A stretch of 64,000 bases of DNA from Liolophura sinensis (lineage: Eukaryota > Mollusca > Polyplacophora > Chitonida > Chitonidae), in contig NW_027018032.1 in the NCBI RefSeq assembly GCF_032854445.1, positions 1-64,000 on the forward strand. Direction: 5' to 3'. Position numbers and translations under genes: made by a program. Under the pieces are notes generated by a model. It did no database searches and was not told the origin of the DNA. It saw only the letters and a program-made list of their open reading frames with translations. Below are positions 22,101 through 32,031 of this stretch, one piece after another (position 1 is the first letter of the stretch; each line of letters starts with the position of its first letter).

Positions 22101-22329
22101 TGTTTTATCACATAATTTGACGTTAATGCAAAGAATATTAGAGATATTAGTGTCAATAACTTAAGGGCACATCTGACAAACTAATGTATAACTAGATATA
22201 ATGTCAATAATATAAATGAAATAATAGTGTTGATCAAAAGATAAACATATGTGATATTCTTTTTCGTATTACACGAGGCAAAATTTCACAAACTGAAGTA
22301 AATTTTTCATGTACAGTGTAATCTCTTAC

Positions 22330-22700
22330 TACATTTCTCCATTCAAGCTGAATGTACCAGTATTGCAATAAATATAAGCGTCATGTCCGACATTCGTATA
22401 CCATTCGTAGTCGGTAAAGGGCGTTGCAAGTCGATAATCGCAAGATCCATTTCCAAAACAACGTTTAACACTAGCTCCCAAAGACAAAGGGATGTAAGAA
22501 ATTATGCAAATAGGAAATAAAGCCGGTAACACACAAGAGAGAAGCAGTCATCAGTTTTCAATGATGCCGGGCAGACGGTGGATATTCCAGGCATGAACTC
22601 CATATTAAAATTCCAATTCGTAGTTCAACTGAACAAGGTATCTCAGTCGCACTTTGATTGCAACTGTTCATAAAGGCATCATGCAGATGTAATAAGCATG
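22330..22700 (-). repeat. Penelope-like element, 3' region fragment
   Basis: It shares the block GATAATCGCAAGATCCATTTCC and AACGTTTAACACTAGC with 17.3, 41.95 and 48.2 kb, and the end near 22625-22660 (GAACAAGGTATCTCAGTCGC) with 42.15 and 58.14 kb. No RT coding is left. Confidence 0.5.
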
Positions 22701-22839
22701 TCTGCTTTTACGGCCCGTAGCCCCAGGTTAAGCAGTATTAGATACAGTTCGAAAATGACGAGCGTTACAGACCTCAACCAAACAGATTGTGGTTCAAAAG
22801 TAACTGACGATTACGTTTTTTCCGTTAATATGTAAGGAT

Positions 22840-23160
22840 CCCAAAACTACAAGAGGCGCCATCTATGATGTTACACATGACATGCTGGTCTGTATGAAAG
22901 CTGTCTACAAGACAGACGGTTACACTCGGCAACCAGCGCCATCTATGTTGTTAAATATCATGTACGCGATAGATATGTACATAAATACCAACGCATTGCC
23001 ATTATCTACCCAAAATATTCATGTGTTAAAAACATAAATAAAACACTGATTTGATGGGCCACGATGTCCGCCAGGAAAGTGACTCTAAAACCAGTATTTA
23101 AACAAAAAGATATGTACATAAGGATAACAGCGCCGTCTATGTGGTTGATCGCAAAATGTA
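22840..23160 (+). repeat. Three copies of an AGCGCCATCTATG-like motif
   Basis: GGCGCCATCTATGATGTT (near 22855), AGCGCCATCTATGTTGTT (near 22936) and AGCGCCGTCTATGTGGTT (near 23129) recur with unequal spacing. Two are followed further on by GATATGTACATAA blocks. Their nature is unknown. Confidence 0.5.
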
Positions 23161-23720
23161 GATCGCCAGAGACTCAGAACGCCCTGGCCAACAAGAATGT
23201 TATACTCATTGTAAAATTTGAGAAACTTAGAATAATACCATAGCTTTTTGGCGTAGTCCAAAATAGCTTATGTTATCAAAGGGAGATAACTGTTGTATCT
23301 GAATGAAATTAAAGTTACTCCCCTTGTTCCGTAGCTAAACTGAGAGTTATGACCCTTGTCAATATACCGAAAGGCTTTTAATGCTCAAGTCCTTTTCTAA
23401 ATAACCGGACAGGGATAGGGCTGTGTGGTTAAATTAGGAGATACTATCTCCAGAAATATGACCCCGTTTACCAAAATTTTCCAAATAATAAAGTATTGTT
23501 TACATAGCATGGTTACCGTTCTGTCGTTGTTAGAGAAAAAATTTAACGGATGGGTTCTGAAAGGTTACGAATCTGGTGAATAAGTTTTGATTCATGTCAT
23601 ATCTTGCAGTTCAGCAAGATGTTAAGCAAAATGGCGGACCGTGTTTTCACGTACTCTTTCTGTGTGTGAGAAGTTTTAAGTTGTTAACTGTGAGGTATAA
23701 AATTGCATGTTGGGTCAGGA

Positions 23721-24365
23721 AAATGCCGAAGTCCAAAAGCAAATCGAAGAGTGCAGCTCCCTTGGGTTCTGGTGAGTCCAAAAGACGTAACCCCCCCCCC
23801 CCCCCCCCACCCCGAGTGTAAAGGAAGTCACGGTGATGTAGGCCTAGTGGATAATGGACAGGAAACATGCGGGAATGATGTTATGATTCAGAGGGACATA
23901 CGTCAAAGTTTATGCCAAACTGCCAGTCCCACCCAGGCCCCTGAGCTTGAAACAAGTGATACAAACAACCCTGTTAGTGTCATGTCCTGTAACGCACCTA
24001 GTTTGGGATTACATGTGTCGAATCAAACTAGACAAAAATCATTGAGGGTCAGTTTGTAGATTTGGCCTCTCTACCTCCATCCAGCACGACACACAAAATG
24101 AGAGGCGTTTGTCTTTAAATGATAATGGTGAAATTGTCTCCAGGGAAGTCCAGTCAAAATCTAACGACACATTAGACAAATGGGTAGATGCTTTTCTCAT
24201 TTACATGGATATTTATATCAGTGCGCACCCAATAGCTGCGCGTAGTATGCTGAAATACATTTACCAACGGTACACATATACCAACCCCAGAGCACGAGAC
24301 CTATCTCACACCCCCAGATATATAGGCTTTAGGCCGAAATCCAGTCAACCTGGAGGCTTTAGATA
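23721..24365 (+). pseudogene. YR retrotransposon ORF1 (gag-like)
   Basis: It starts with MPKSKSKSKSAAPLG, a basic leader, then runs into a poly-C tract (23791-23808) where the frame changes. After a stop near 24057, another frame gives NDTLDKWVDAFLIYMDIYIS and ARSMLKYIYQ. That is a helical block I associate with the ORF1 of DIRS/Ngaro-type elements. It ends at a stop at 24366. No zinc finger is seen. Confidence 0.5.
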
Positions 24366-24419
24366 AACATCTAGCATTGTATCCTAATCGAGAAGCAGCT
24401 TGATCACTTTCTGATGGGT

Positions 24420-25366
24420 TTCGTTCCGGCTTTCGTTTATATTATCATGGCCCTCGGCTTTTTAAAGAATTGAAAAACCTCATTTCAGCTCTTGAACAGG
24501 AGTCTGAATTATGGGAAAAGATAAAGAAATAGGTAAACTTGGGTAGAATATCTGGGCCTTTCTCTCAGTGTTCGATATCAAACTTGAGAGTGTCTCCAAT
24601 TGGGTTGGTTCCTAAATCGGACGGGGGCTGGAGGCTCATTACTCACCTTTCATTTCCATCTTCAGACAGTGTTAATGATTTATAGATCCAGAAATGTGTT
24701 CTGTAAATTACACTTCATTTGACAAGGTTTTAGAAATGATAGCTGGATTAGGTTGTGGGGCACTGGTTGGTAAAATGTATGTCAAATCTGCGTTTAGGTT
24801 ACTACCCGTTTATCTAGGAGATTTTGATTTACTCGACAGGAAGTTCCAGAGTAACTATTTCATCGACAAATGTTTGCCAATTGGTTGTGCCATTTCGTGT
24901 CGGGTTTTTTGAAACATTTTCATCTTTCTTACACTGGCTAACGGTGCCACAAATGAAAACACCATGGATCACTACCTAGATGATTTTTGCTGGAGCTGCA
25001 GATACGAATATATGTGAAAATATCATGTCAACATTTGAAAGACTGTGTTTTGAATTAGGAGTCCCTTTAACTTCCAAAAAGACAGTTAGTCCTCCAACGA
25101 CCCTCACATACCTGGGGTCCGAAATTGACACTGTTCAAATGCTTGTGCGTAAGAAAGTAACCTTACGTGAAATACAATCGTTGACGGGCAAACTAAATTT
25201 CTTTTGCAAAGCCATTCGGCCCGGTAGAACATTCATTAGACGTTTTCATGACGCCACAAGTCGAGTGAGTAAACCGTACCATTTTATTCGAACTGGCGAA
25301 GAGCTTCGTTCCGACAACATATGTGGTCACATTTTCTGGGCCGCTTTAATAGAACTTAAAAAATAG
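24420..25366 (+). pseudogene. YR retrotransposon reverse transcriptase
   Basis: It shows LRVSPIGLVPKSDGGWRLI (the entry block), SVNDLL-like spacing, and KMYVKSAFRLLPVY for motif A. There Tyr stands where the catalytic Asp belongs. The YLDDF motif C lies at about 24973-24988, followed by a frame change to FAGAADT-like sequence. TSKKTVSPPTTLTYLGSEID and REIQSLTGKLNFFCKAI are the thumb and connection of DIRS-type RTs. Several stops interrupt it. It is catalytically dead. Confidence 0.75.
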
Positions 25367-25384
25367 AACTATTTTTCGAGTGAT

Positions 25385-25800
25385 GTTTGGTCGTCTGAAT
25401 CGGTTCTGAAATTGTATACTGACAGTGCCGGGTCTACTGAATTAGGATGTGGGGCAAGTTTTCAGAAAGAGTGGGTATTTTACCCATGGCCAGCTGCTTG
25501 GGCTGAGGTGGAAGTTATGTGTGATATGACTTTTCTTGAACTCGTCCCAGTCATTTTAGCTATTGTGATATGGGGTAGCAAGTTATCAAACAAGAGGGTG
25601 CTGTTAAACATCAATAACGAAGCCCTGGTTGCAATCCTGAACAGACAAACATCTAAATCTAGACGTGTCATGGGGCTAGTAAGGCCCTCCTGAATACAAT
25701 GCTTCACAACATAACATTTAAAGCGGTACACACTGCTGGTCAAGTTAATTTAACGGCCAACGCAATTTCTCGTAAACAGTGGGACAGATTCAGAGAAGTG
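25385..25800 (+). pseudogene. YR retrotransposon RNase H
   Basis: LYTDSAGSTELGCGA (first Asp), MTFLELVPVILAI (Glu) and LLNINNEALVAILNRQ follow in frame. In the third block the usual Asp is replaced by Asn. A frame change near 25680 leads to VHTAGQVNLTANAISR, the last block, where the usual Asp is also Asn. It is joined to the RT as in the parent element. Confidence 0.65.
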
Positions 25801-26384
25801 TCCCCATCAGCCAATGTATCACCAGAGCCGGTCCCAGTTGAGTTCCATAATCTCCAGCCTGAAATTGACAGACTCCTCCGAGCAGCACTCTCGGAAAATT
25901 CACAGTTCCAGAAAAAGAACTGGTTTAGCTTCTTATTTTCAATTTTGTGCACAAGTAGACATCCAAAATGCTTGGCCTCCTCAGCTGGAGTTCATTGTTT
26001 TCATACATAGCTCATTTGTCAATACGAGGTCTAACTTACTCTTCAGCAAAGATCATACTTATCTGCGATCTCGTACAGATGTAAGTTAGAAGGGCAAGTG
26101 GATTACACATCAGATTTTGTGGTCTCCAAATTAATGCAGGGAATGAAACGTATTCACCATAGCCCAGACAGCAGACTACCTATCACCAAAGAAATCTTGC
26201 AGAAAGCTATTCGCGTGTTGCTGAGTGTTTGTGCTAATACGTGTGAGTCAACCCTATTCACAGCTGCTTTTTCGTTGGCGTATTTTGCCTTTCTTAGGGT
26301 CGGAGAGTTTGCGGTATCTAGGGCAAAGCCTGATTATCAGGTTATCAGCCGGACTGATATTCATTTGAACACAAAGGCAGAGAC

Positions 26385-26398
26385 TCTAACCCTAAATA
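26385..26398 (+). repeat. Target-site duplication of the nested SINE (left)
   Basis: TCTAACCCTAAATA occurs here and at 26660-26673, directly flanking the SINE. Confidence 0.93.
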
Positions 26399-26659
26399 GA
26401 GGCCTCCGTGGCTCAGTCGGTTAAAGCGCTAGCGCAGCGTAATGACCCAGGAGTCTCTCACCAATGCGGTCGCTGTGAGTTCAAGTCCAGCTCATGCTGG
26501 CTTCCTCTCCAGCCGTACGTGAGAAGGTCTGGCAGCAGCCTGCGGATGGTCATGGGTTTCCGCCGGGCTGTGCCCGGTTTCCACCCACCATAATGCTGGC
26601 CGCCGTCGTATAAGTGAAATATTCTTGAGTACGGCGTAAAACACCAATCAAAAAAAAAA
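26399..26659 (+). mobile_element. SINE family 1, complete, inserted in the recombinase ORF
   Basis: The head GGCCTCCGTGGCTCAGTCGG resembles a tRNA 5' half with an A box (GGCTCAGTCGGTTAAAG). The B-box-like segment is GTGAGTTCAAGTCC. The central domain and the 3' end GGCGTAAAACACCAATCA plus A10 follow. A 14-bp target-site duplication proves insertion. It is the best-preserved copy here. The small ORF inside is not a gene. Confidence 0.93.
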
Positions 26660-27076
26660 TCTAACCCTAAATATCCGCTATTCTAAGACTGATCAAACAG
26701 GCAAAGGTGTAACAATCAAAGTAGACAAGCAAGCCGGAAGTCCTCGTATTTGTCCCCACACAAGCATGGGAACATATCTTTCACACCGATCACACATCAA
26801 AGGCCCTTTATTTTGTCACTTTAGTGGTGCCCCACTCACTCGGTATCAGTTTTCTGTAATACTTCAGAAATGTTTAAAGGTTTTAAACATGCAGAATTTG
26901 AAATACAGAGGTCACTCCCTGCGAATTGGTGCGGCCACAGACCTGGCATTGGCAGGCGGGACAGCAGAAATGATTAAACGAGCAGGCCGGTGGCGGTCTG
27001 ATTGTTATCAGTCATATATACGTGTGCCATTGTTAAAATAACCGATAAATGTAAAACAATGGTATCGTTTAGGTTT

Positions 27077-27640
27077 TTCAGAGTGCATTTGGGTTATAGA
27101 CTCCTCCATAGTCAAAAGAGCTTTCACTGCAGCAGTCATAAGACCTGGTGGCCCTGATTTGGGATTGTCAAGAATAGGGTACACATTGTGGTGACAGGGA
27201 TACAGTGGGATGAGTTTGCTGCAGGCCAGAAACAAAATAAGGTTGTTGAAACATATCGGCCCCCAGCCGACTGTCATTGCATTACATTGTGGTGGGAATG
27301 ACATAGGCAAAGGAGCTATACGAAAACTAAGATTGACTATGTTTTCTTTGATTACATCATGAATAAGTTCCCGAATTTGAAAATAATCAGGTCACAGATA
27401 TTACCTAGATTAGATTGTCGATATTCGGGCAACAACGCTGCTATGAATCAAGCCAGGAAAAGGTTGAACTCCTTTGCCGGAGGTCTAGTCATTAAGAATG
27501 GGGGGTCGATTCCCTGCCATAGAGATATATAGAACAATCCGACTGCATTTCTTGACTCCGATGGAGTACATTTGTCACCAGTTGGAAATCATATATTTCT
27601 GAACACGTTGCAGGGTGGGCAAACGTTTCTCAAAATGACC
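27077..27640 (+). pseudogene. SGNH hydrolase ORF of the YR retrotransposon
   Basis: IWVIDSSIVKRAF (nucleophile Ser block), GGPDLGLSRIGYTLW, TVIALHCGGNDIGKG (GxND block) and DSDGVHLSPVGNHIF (catalytic Asp and His block) are in the right order over about 180 codons. The frame is broken by a TGA after TLW near 27192, a shift near 27340 and a stop near 27530. The encoded enzyme would be an esterase-like protein of unknown role in the element's cycle. It lies directly behind the recombinase. Confidence 0.7.
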
Positions 27641-27691
27641 GGCGGTTTAATTTACCCGCCTTATTAGTTGTTGGCATTGTTCTCGGCTGCT

Positions 27692-27788
27692 GTTTGTGCT
27701 GAGCTCCTAACCTACACTATGTGTGGCGGTGTGCTTTGGTTTACTTCTTCTAAACCGTCGCACATTTGGCGATAGGAGCGGCACAAAC
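27692..27788. repeat. Imperfect hairpin of about 97 bp at the element's 3' side
   Basis: The arms pair as GTTTGTGC (27692-27699) with GCACAAAC (27781-27788), CTCCTA (27704-27709) with TAGGAG (27773-27778), and GGTTTA (27738-27743) with TAAACC (27751-27756). The pairs are nested in the right order with short bulges. It may be a 3' structure of the YR retrotransposon. Confidence 0.75.
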
Positions 27789-27824
27789 CCAACTAACAAA
27801 ATTTACATGCATATTAAATGAATT

Positions 27825-28297
27825 TGACCTCTGCATTGCCCAGGGTCAATACTGATTATGATAAGAACGTTGATTTTGTTGATGATGTGAATTTGGAATG
27901 GAAAGTGTTGAAATTTGACCTCTGCACCGCCCAGGGTCAATTAGTGAATACTGATGATGAGAATAACTTTGATTTTGTTGATGATGTGAATTTGGAATTG
28001 AAAATGTTGAAATTGAACCTCTTTACCGCCCAGGGTCAATACCGGTACTATTACTGATTATGAGCTTAACTTCGATAAGTTTTAACTTTTGTCGATAATG
28101 TGAATTTCAAATTTAAAGTTTTAAAGTTTGACCTCTGCACCGCCTAGGGTCAATACTGATGATGAGATAACTTTGACTTGTTGATGATGTGAACTTTGAT
28201 ATTGAACTGTTGTTTGAATGCTTGATTTGAGGGCTTGTCATTGTCTTGTCGACAGCCCGACTTAAAATGATTTGACCTCTGCATCGCCCGGGGTCAA
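27825..28297. repeat. Five repeats with a TGACC...GGGTCA palindromic core
   Basis: Cores start at 27825, 27916, 28014, 28129 and 28273, so the spacing grows (91, 98, 115, 144). Each reads roughly TGACCTCTGCACCGCCCA followed by GGGTCA. Its ends are inverted (TGACC/GGTCA), like an everted pair of nuclear-receptor half-sites. The linkers share GATTTTGTTGATGATGTGAA. It is a decaying minisatellite, possibly part of the retroelement terminus. Confidence 0.8.
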
Positions 28298-28369
28298 GGC
28301 TCATACCAACCAGCCGTGGACATATCATGCCATTTATTAAAATAAAAGAAAAAGTAAAAATTAAACATA

Positions 28370-28620
28370 TTTATTGTTTTTGTCTTTATCTTTTCTGAGA
28401 TAAAGGCGTTTGATGGAGTATCCTTGACAAACTAGTTTTTGAACTAACAACTTGTGACGCAGATTAAAGGCATCACACTTTACGCAAGATCTGACAAATG
28501 CTACAAGGCGAGATATATATACGCCATATGAATGGCCGATGAAACAATTTATATAAAGCCAACCGAGCAACATAACGTCCCGTCATTTCTAACGCTTTAT
28601 GTTTGCTCTGATCAGCTTTC
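28370..28620 (-). pseudogene. Penelope-like RT fragment (C-terminal end)
   Basis: The minus strand reads SYGVYISRLVAFVRSC, then RHKLLVQKLVCQGYSIKRLYL. This closely matches the C-terminal end found at 33.2 kb and 49.4 kb. Only the last 60 or so codons remain. Confidence 0.6.
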
Positions 28621-28699
28621 TGCATATGGCTTCCTTGGAAAATGACGTTTTGTTTTGAAAATGGAACTTTGGAAAGTGTCTTCGTGGTCTGCAACTGGT

Positions 28700-29297
28700 A
28701 TACAGATGTCGAAATTCACGCTTGGCTCCTTTATTGCTGCATCCATATCTCATTTATTAACATGAAATCTTTTTCATCCCCTAAAGTCGTAGCCAGCACA
28801 TTTTTTCCACCATGTGCCACACTTTCCGTATTTACTTTCGTATTCTTTAACTACAGTTTTCACCCATACGACAACGATCTGTTTTATGGAAGGATGTATG
28901 AGTGGCCAAATTAACATTTAATCGAGAATGGTAGTCATCAATAAATGAATTACCCATATCGATAAATGAATGAGAGATGTTGATAAATGGATTAACGATA
29001 TTTATCGATAAGAATTTATTGATATCGATAATTTATTTATCTAGATACATTAATGATAATCTGGTCCTCTATATGGAGGGATGGGAGTGTTCAGCATAAA
29101 ACGCTGATATCATGGCAATCTTGACACCTTTTCCACATACGATGTTCAGACATGCACATCATATTGGAGGCAGACACAATCGTATGCAACGAATATAAGA
29201 CTACGCAACCGCCACATGAATGTCGTTGATCGCTTATGAAGCATCACAAGCTGTGTGGCTCATTTTCCAGTGTTGTCCAGTGTAATTCACGGTGTTA
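28700..29297. other. Nothing recognisable; AT-rich GATAAATG repeats
   Basis: Between 28930 and 29040 the words GATAAATGAAT and ATCGATA recur in both orientations. No gene is supported. Confidence 0.4.
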
Positions 29298-29299
29298 TA

Positions 29300-30632
29300 A
29301 ACTACCAGGCAAAAGAAAGGTTTCACCCACTTCTTGAGCCCATAAAACAAAAACAAAGGCAGATATAAGAATAAAGAAGATTGGTTTATAAACAGAAATC
29401 ATTGTGAAATATTCTCTCAAAAAGGCTTTAAAATATTGGCATTCAATTGGCCACAAAACACAATGAAAGAGACAAGGGGTCAGAAGAAAAAATTACACAA
29501 ATGTAAAGTTAACTCGCAAGTGCATGTAAAGTCACAGTATCCACAGAAATGAAGGACTACAGTCATCAGTAGCGAGTGTGGCCACCCTGGGCATCAATGC
29601 AAGCAAGCACAGGCCTCCGCATTGACGTCGTCAGTCGCCGGATGACGTCAACAGGGATAACGTTCCATAGGTTTAACAGAGCTTGCTCAAGTTCCTGTTG
29701 GTTAGTTGGAGGAGGCACCAGCTGTCTCAAACGGCGGTTAAGGTGGTCCCAGAGATGCTCAATGGGGTTCATGTCTGTTGAGTTGGCTGGCCAGGGCAAC
29801 ACGATGACGTTTGCGGTCTCGAGGTAGTCTGTAACAATGCGGGCAATGTGAGGTCTTGAGTTTGGCGCGAGGCGCTCGCCTCTTCGACGGAAAACTCGAA
29901 CTGAATAGACAGAACCTGCTCTCGTCTGTAAACAGCACTCTCGCCCAGTCACGTCGCTGCCACCGACGTACAATACGTGCCCATCGCAATCTGCGTTGAC
30001 GGTGTAAAAGGGTCAAGGCCATCCCACGGAAGGGGCGGTAAAGTCGTAAACCAGCTGAACGAAGACGACGCAGTGTTGTTCTGGGGCTGATGACATGGCC
30101 TAGTGCTGTTGACGTCGCCGTGACGAATCGGTTTCGGAGGTGGATCTGCCGGATGTAGCGATCTTCAGCCGCAGTTGTTAACCTCGGTCTTCCCGATCTT
30201 GGTCTGTCTTGGGCCTGGCCTGTCTGCTGATAGCGTATCAACAACCTCCTGATGGTGGTTTGGCTGCAGTTGAACGTTCTTGCAATGTGACGTTGCGAGA
30301 CTCCCATGGTGGACATACCGATGGCCTGGTCTCGTTGCGCTTGAGTTGTCTTGGCATACTGTTTGTGTTTTTTCGGTCATTGAATGTCTGCTCTTTCGAG
30401 CAAGAGTATTTATGCAACATTACCGCACGTGCATCACGAGCCATGCCTCAAAAGGACGTTTTGCATGTGGTCGCAATTTCACAATTCCAATTGCTGCGTT
30501 CGTGACGATGCGTTCTGGTAGAGGAAACGATGCAGTCATACACTAAGTCCTGCTTAGAATCAAACCCGGAACCGCGCTTTTACTTTTTTTATGACAAAAA
30601 ATACGGTGAAACCTTTCTTTTGCCTGGTAGTT
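29300..30632 (-). mobile_element. Tc1/mariner DNA transposon with perfect 28-bp TIRs
   Basis: The terminal inverted repeats at 29300-29327 and 30605-30632 are exact complements (outer bases AACTACCAGGC). A TA dinucleotide flanks each end (29298-29299 and 30633-30634), the hallmark target duplication. Length 1,333 bp fits the family. The transposase on the minus strand is damaged, so this copy depends on another source of transposase. Confidence 0.95.
29566..30316 (-). pseudogene. Tc1-like transposase, frameshifted and internally deleted
   Basis: The N-terminus has a paired-type helix-turn-helix (VSQRHIARTFNCSQTTIRRL), a GRPR hinge (RPRSGRPRL) and a second DNA-binding segment. The first catalytic Asp is in VLFTDESRF. 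The frame then shifts near 29905-29915 and continues with RVFRRRGERLA, jumping straight to NSRPHIARIVTDYLE. The stretch holding the GSVMVWGG-type region and the second catalytic Asp is missing. The last catalytic Glu is present in NPIEHLWD. The C-terminal tail ends at 29566. It is a dead enzyme with an intact DNA-binding half. Confidence 0.9.
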
Positions 30633-30795
30633 TACATGTATATGTAACTCACATAAAACAACGTTTGAGACAGAGGTTGTCTGATGAATAAACAAGCATT
30701 GTAACATTAGGATGACGTTAAAATGAGGTTTCCGTATAAGCAAACATTTGGAAGTTATCTACGCGATCTCGTTAAACATCTTTGTCTTTACACAG

Positions 30796-30901
30796 GCGAA
30801 ATTTCTGTGGACACCTTTGGTAATGCGACCTTTGCTGGGGATGAAGTAATGTATTATAACTCCGGATTCGATGACCGCTTGGAAACCGCAGACCTGACCA
30901 G
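30796..30901 (+). CDS. Exon of an unrecognised host gene
   Basis: A 106-nt exon between TTTACACAG and CCAG|GTACAT, phase 1 to phase 2. It encodes ISVDTFGNATFAGDEVMYY followed by NSGFDDRLETADLTR. Acid-rich, balanced composition and clean splice sites look like real coding sequence. I do not recognise the family. It lies 160 bp right of the Tc1 element. The exon at 31855 may belong to the same gene, but the phases (2 against 0) require at least one exon between. Confidence 0.5.
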
Positions 30902-31059
30902 GTACATGTTTACTGTTTTCTCGCGTTTGTGGTTCGGACACATGTAGAAAGACATCTGATTATACATGACAAAAGTATTCTACGCCTATCTGCAAGGTAT
31001 TGACGTCACAGGGGCACAGCTCTGATTATACCAAAGGCTTTAAAAATGGTACTTGATGC

Positions 31060-31235
31060 TGTCTTGCTTGGCACTCAGCATTGAGAGGTTAGAGCACGGA
31101 AACATGATTGGTTGGCCCGGTTGTGACACGGTGGGTTGAATAGGTGGGGTGTCATACCTGGTGTCTTCGGCATGATGGTTCAGTGGCAGCACACTTTCGC
31201 CCCACCACAAGAAGATCCAGTATATGTACACACAC
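31060..31235 (+). repeat. Possible third SINE-like repeat
   Basis: The stretch GGCACTCAGCATTGAGAGGT, then CATGATTGGTTGGCCCGG, GGTGTCTTCGGCATGATGG and TGTACACACAC is a word order I remember from an abundant mollusc repeat. No second copy is in the window and no target duplication was seen. Confidence 0.35.
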
Positions 31236-31854
31236 CTAATGAATCCTCATCGTTAATTGATTCTGAAACATATTAAGTTTTTACAAGAGACCACTTTAAC
31301 TTTTAGTGTTGTAAGTCTGTCCCAAACATTTCGTAGCCAATAAGATTTGGTGCATATCTGGCCAATCGCGTGAGAAAGCAGCCATGAAAATCTTGACATA
31401 GGTTAACCGTCAAAGTCAGGATGTTTCTACGCTAGCAGTGGGCAGCTAAGCTTAGAAACGCGAAGAGGACGTCACCCACAGCCTGATCACCTGTCCTGTG
31501 TCCTCTTGCCGAGAATTTTAAATTCAGCATTAAAACTCATACCTGCACCTGATGGCAGCGAAAAAAGACTCTGTGCCCTAAAAGACAGAGAGTTTATGAC
31601 GAAGGGGAGCAACTCTGGAGTAAACCTAGTATGACATTGTGATACAGCTTTCAGGTAATACGTTAGAACTGTAAAAACAGTTTAGACTTTAACTATGCTC
31701 ATATGTTCTCAGTAATAGAGAAGATAAATTAACGTCCTAGGATAGAACCCACTATTTCAATACAATACAGTTTGCACAGGTTAAGGGTTTCTGGTACAAG
31801 ATTGATCTGGCGATATTTTAATCGTTATTCTCTGTTAAATATCAACTCTTCCAG

Positions 31855-32031
31855 ATGAAAGGTCCTCGCGTACTGGTGAATGCAGACGCGAAGTTCGTGG
31901 GCAACAAACTCATCATACACCCTGCTGAGAACACGACTACCTTCGCCAGCATTGCCTTTGAGGAGGTGGGATGTCAGTCGTATGTGGGGCTGATGAAGAG
32001 GACGGTCATCAGAGTTCCTAAAGTTAAATAG
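31855..32031 (+). CDS. Probable last exon of an unrecognised host gene
   Basis: The acceptor AACTCTTCCAG ends at 31854. The open frame from ATGAAAGGT to the TAG at 32029-32031 (58 codons plus stop) encodes PRVLVNADAKFVGNKLIIHP, then SIAFEEVGCQSYVGLMKRTV and ends IRVPKVK. Third positions are GC-rich compared with the flanks, a sign of coding. A further open stretch of about 64 codons after an AG at 31437 might be an internal exon; its support is weak. I do not recognise the protein. Confidence 0.5.
   Translation: MKGPRVLVNADAKFVGNKLIIHPAENTTTFASIAFEEVGCQSYVGLMKRTVIRVPKVK

Larger units (their letters stand above)
26098..27041 (+). pseudogene. Tyrosine recombinase of the YR retrotransposon, split by a SINE
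   Basis: The first part reads AAFSLAYFAFLRVGEFAVS and carries the first catalytic Arg. The second part reads HSLRIGAATDLALAGG (the His-x-x-Arg block), then GRWRSDCYQSYIR with the nucleophilic Tyr region. A stop follows at 27039-27041. The catalytic set of phage-integrase-type enzymes is visible. The protein would join the circular cDNA to the genome. A SINE at 26399-26659 cuts the frame at LTLN. Upstream sequence at 25815-26090 is a decayed N-terminal part. Confidence 0.8.
23721..27830 (+). mobile_element. Tyrosine-recombinase retrotransposon, Ngaro/DIRS-like, degraded
   Basis: Ordered domains on the plus strand are a gag-like ORF1, RT, RNase H, tyrosine recombinase and SGNH hydrolase. The recombinase instead of a DDE integrase defines the YR order. 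An additional SGNH hydrolase is a known trait of Ngaro-type elements. All ORFs carry stops or shifts, the RT has lost its motif A Asp, and a SINE interrupts the recombinase. The 3' side has a large imperfect hairpin (27692-27788). The terminal split direct repeats typical of the group could not be identified by eye, so the borders are approximate. Confidence 0.8.

Noticed and set aside
26399-26475. tRNA gene
   Set aside because: A- and B-box-like segments are present, but they are the head of a SINE with a target-site duplication, not a free tRNA that folds into a full cloverleaf.
26408-26593. ORF across the SINE (same frame type as 46723-46908)
   Set aside because: Identical in type wherever the SINE occurs; it is a shadow of the tRNA-like and central domains, not a protein.
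27818-28297. CRISPR-like array
   Set aside because: Eukaryotic context, diverging repeats, unequal spacing and related rather than unique spacers.
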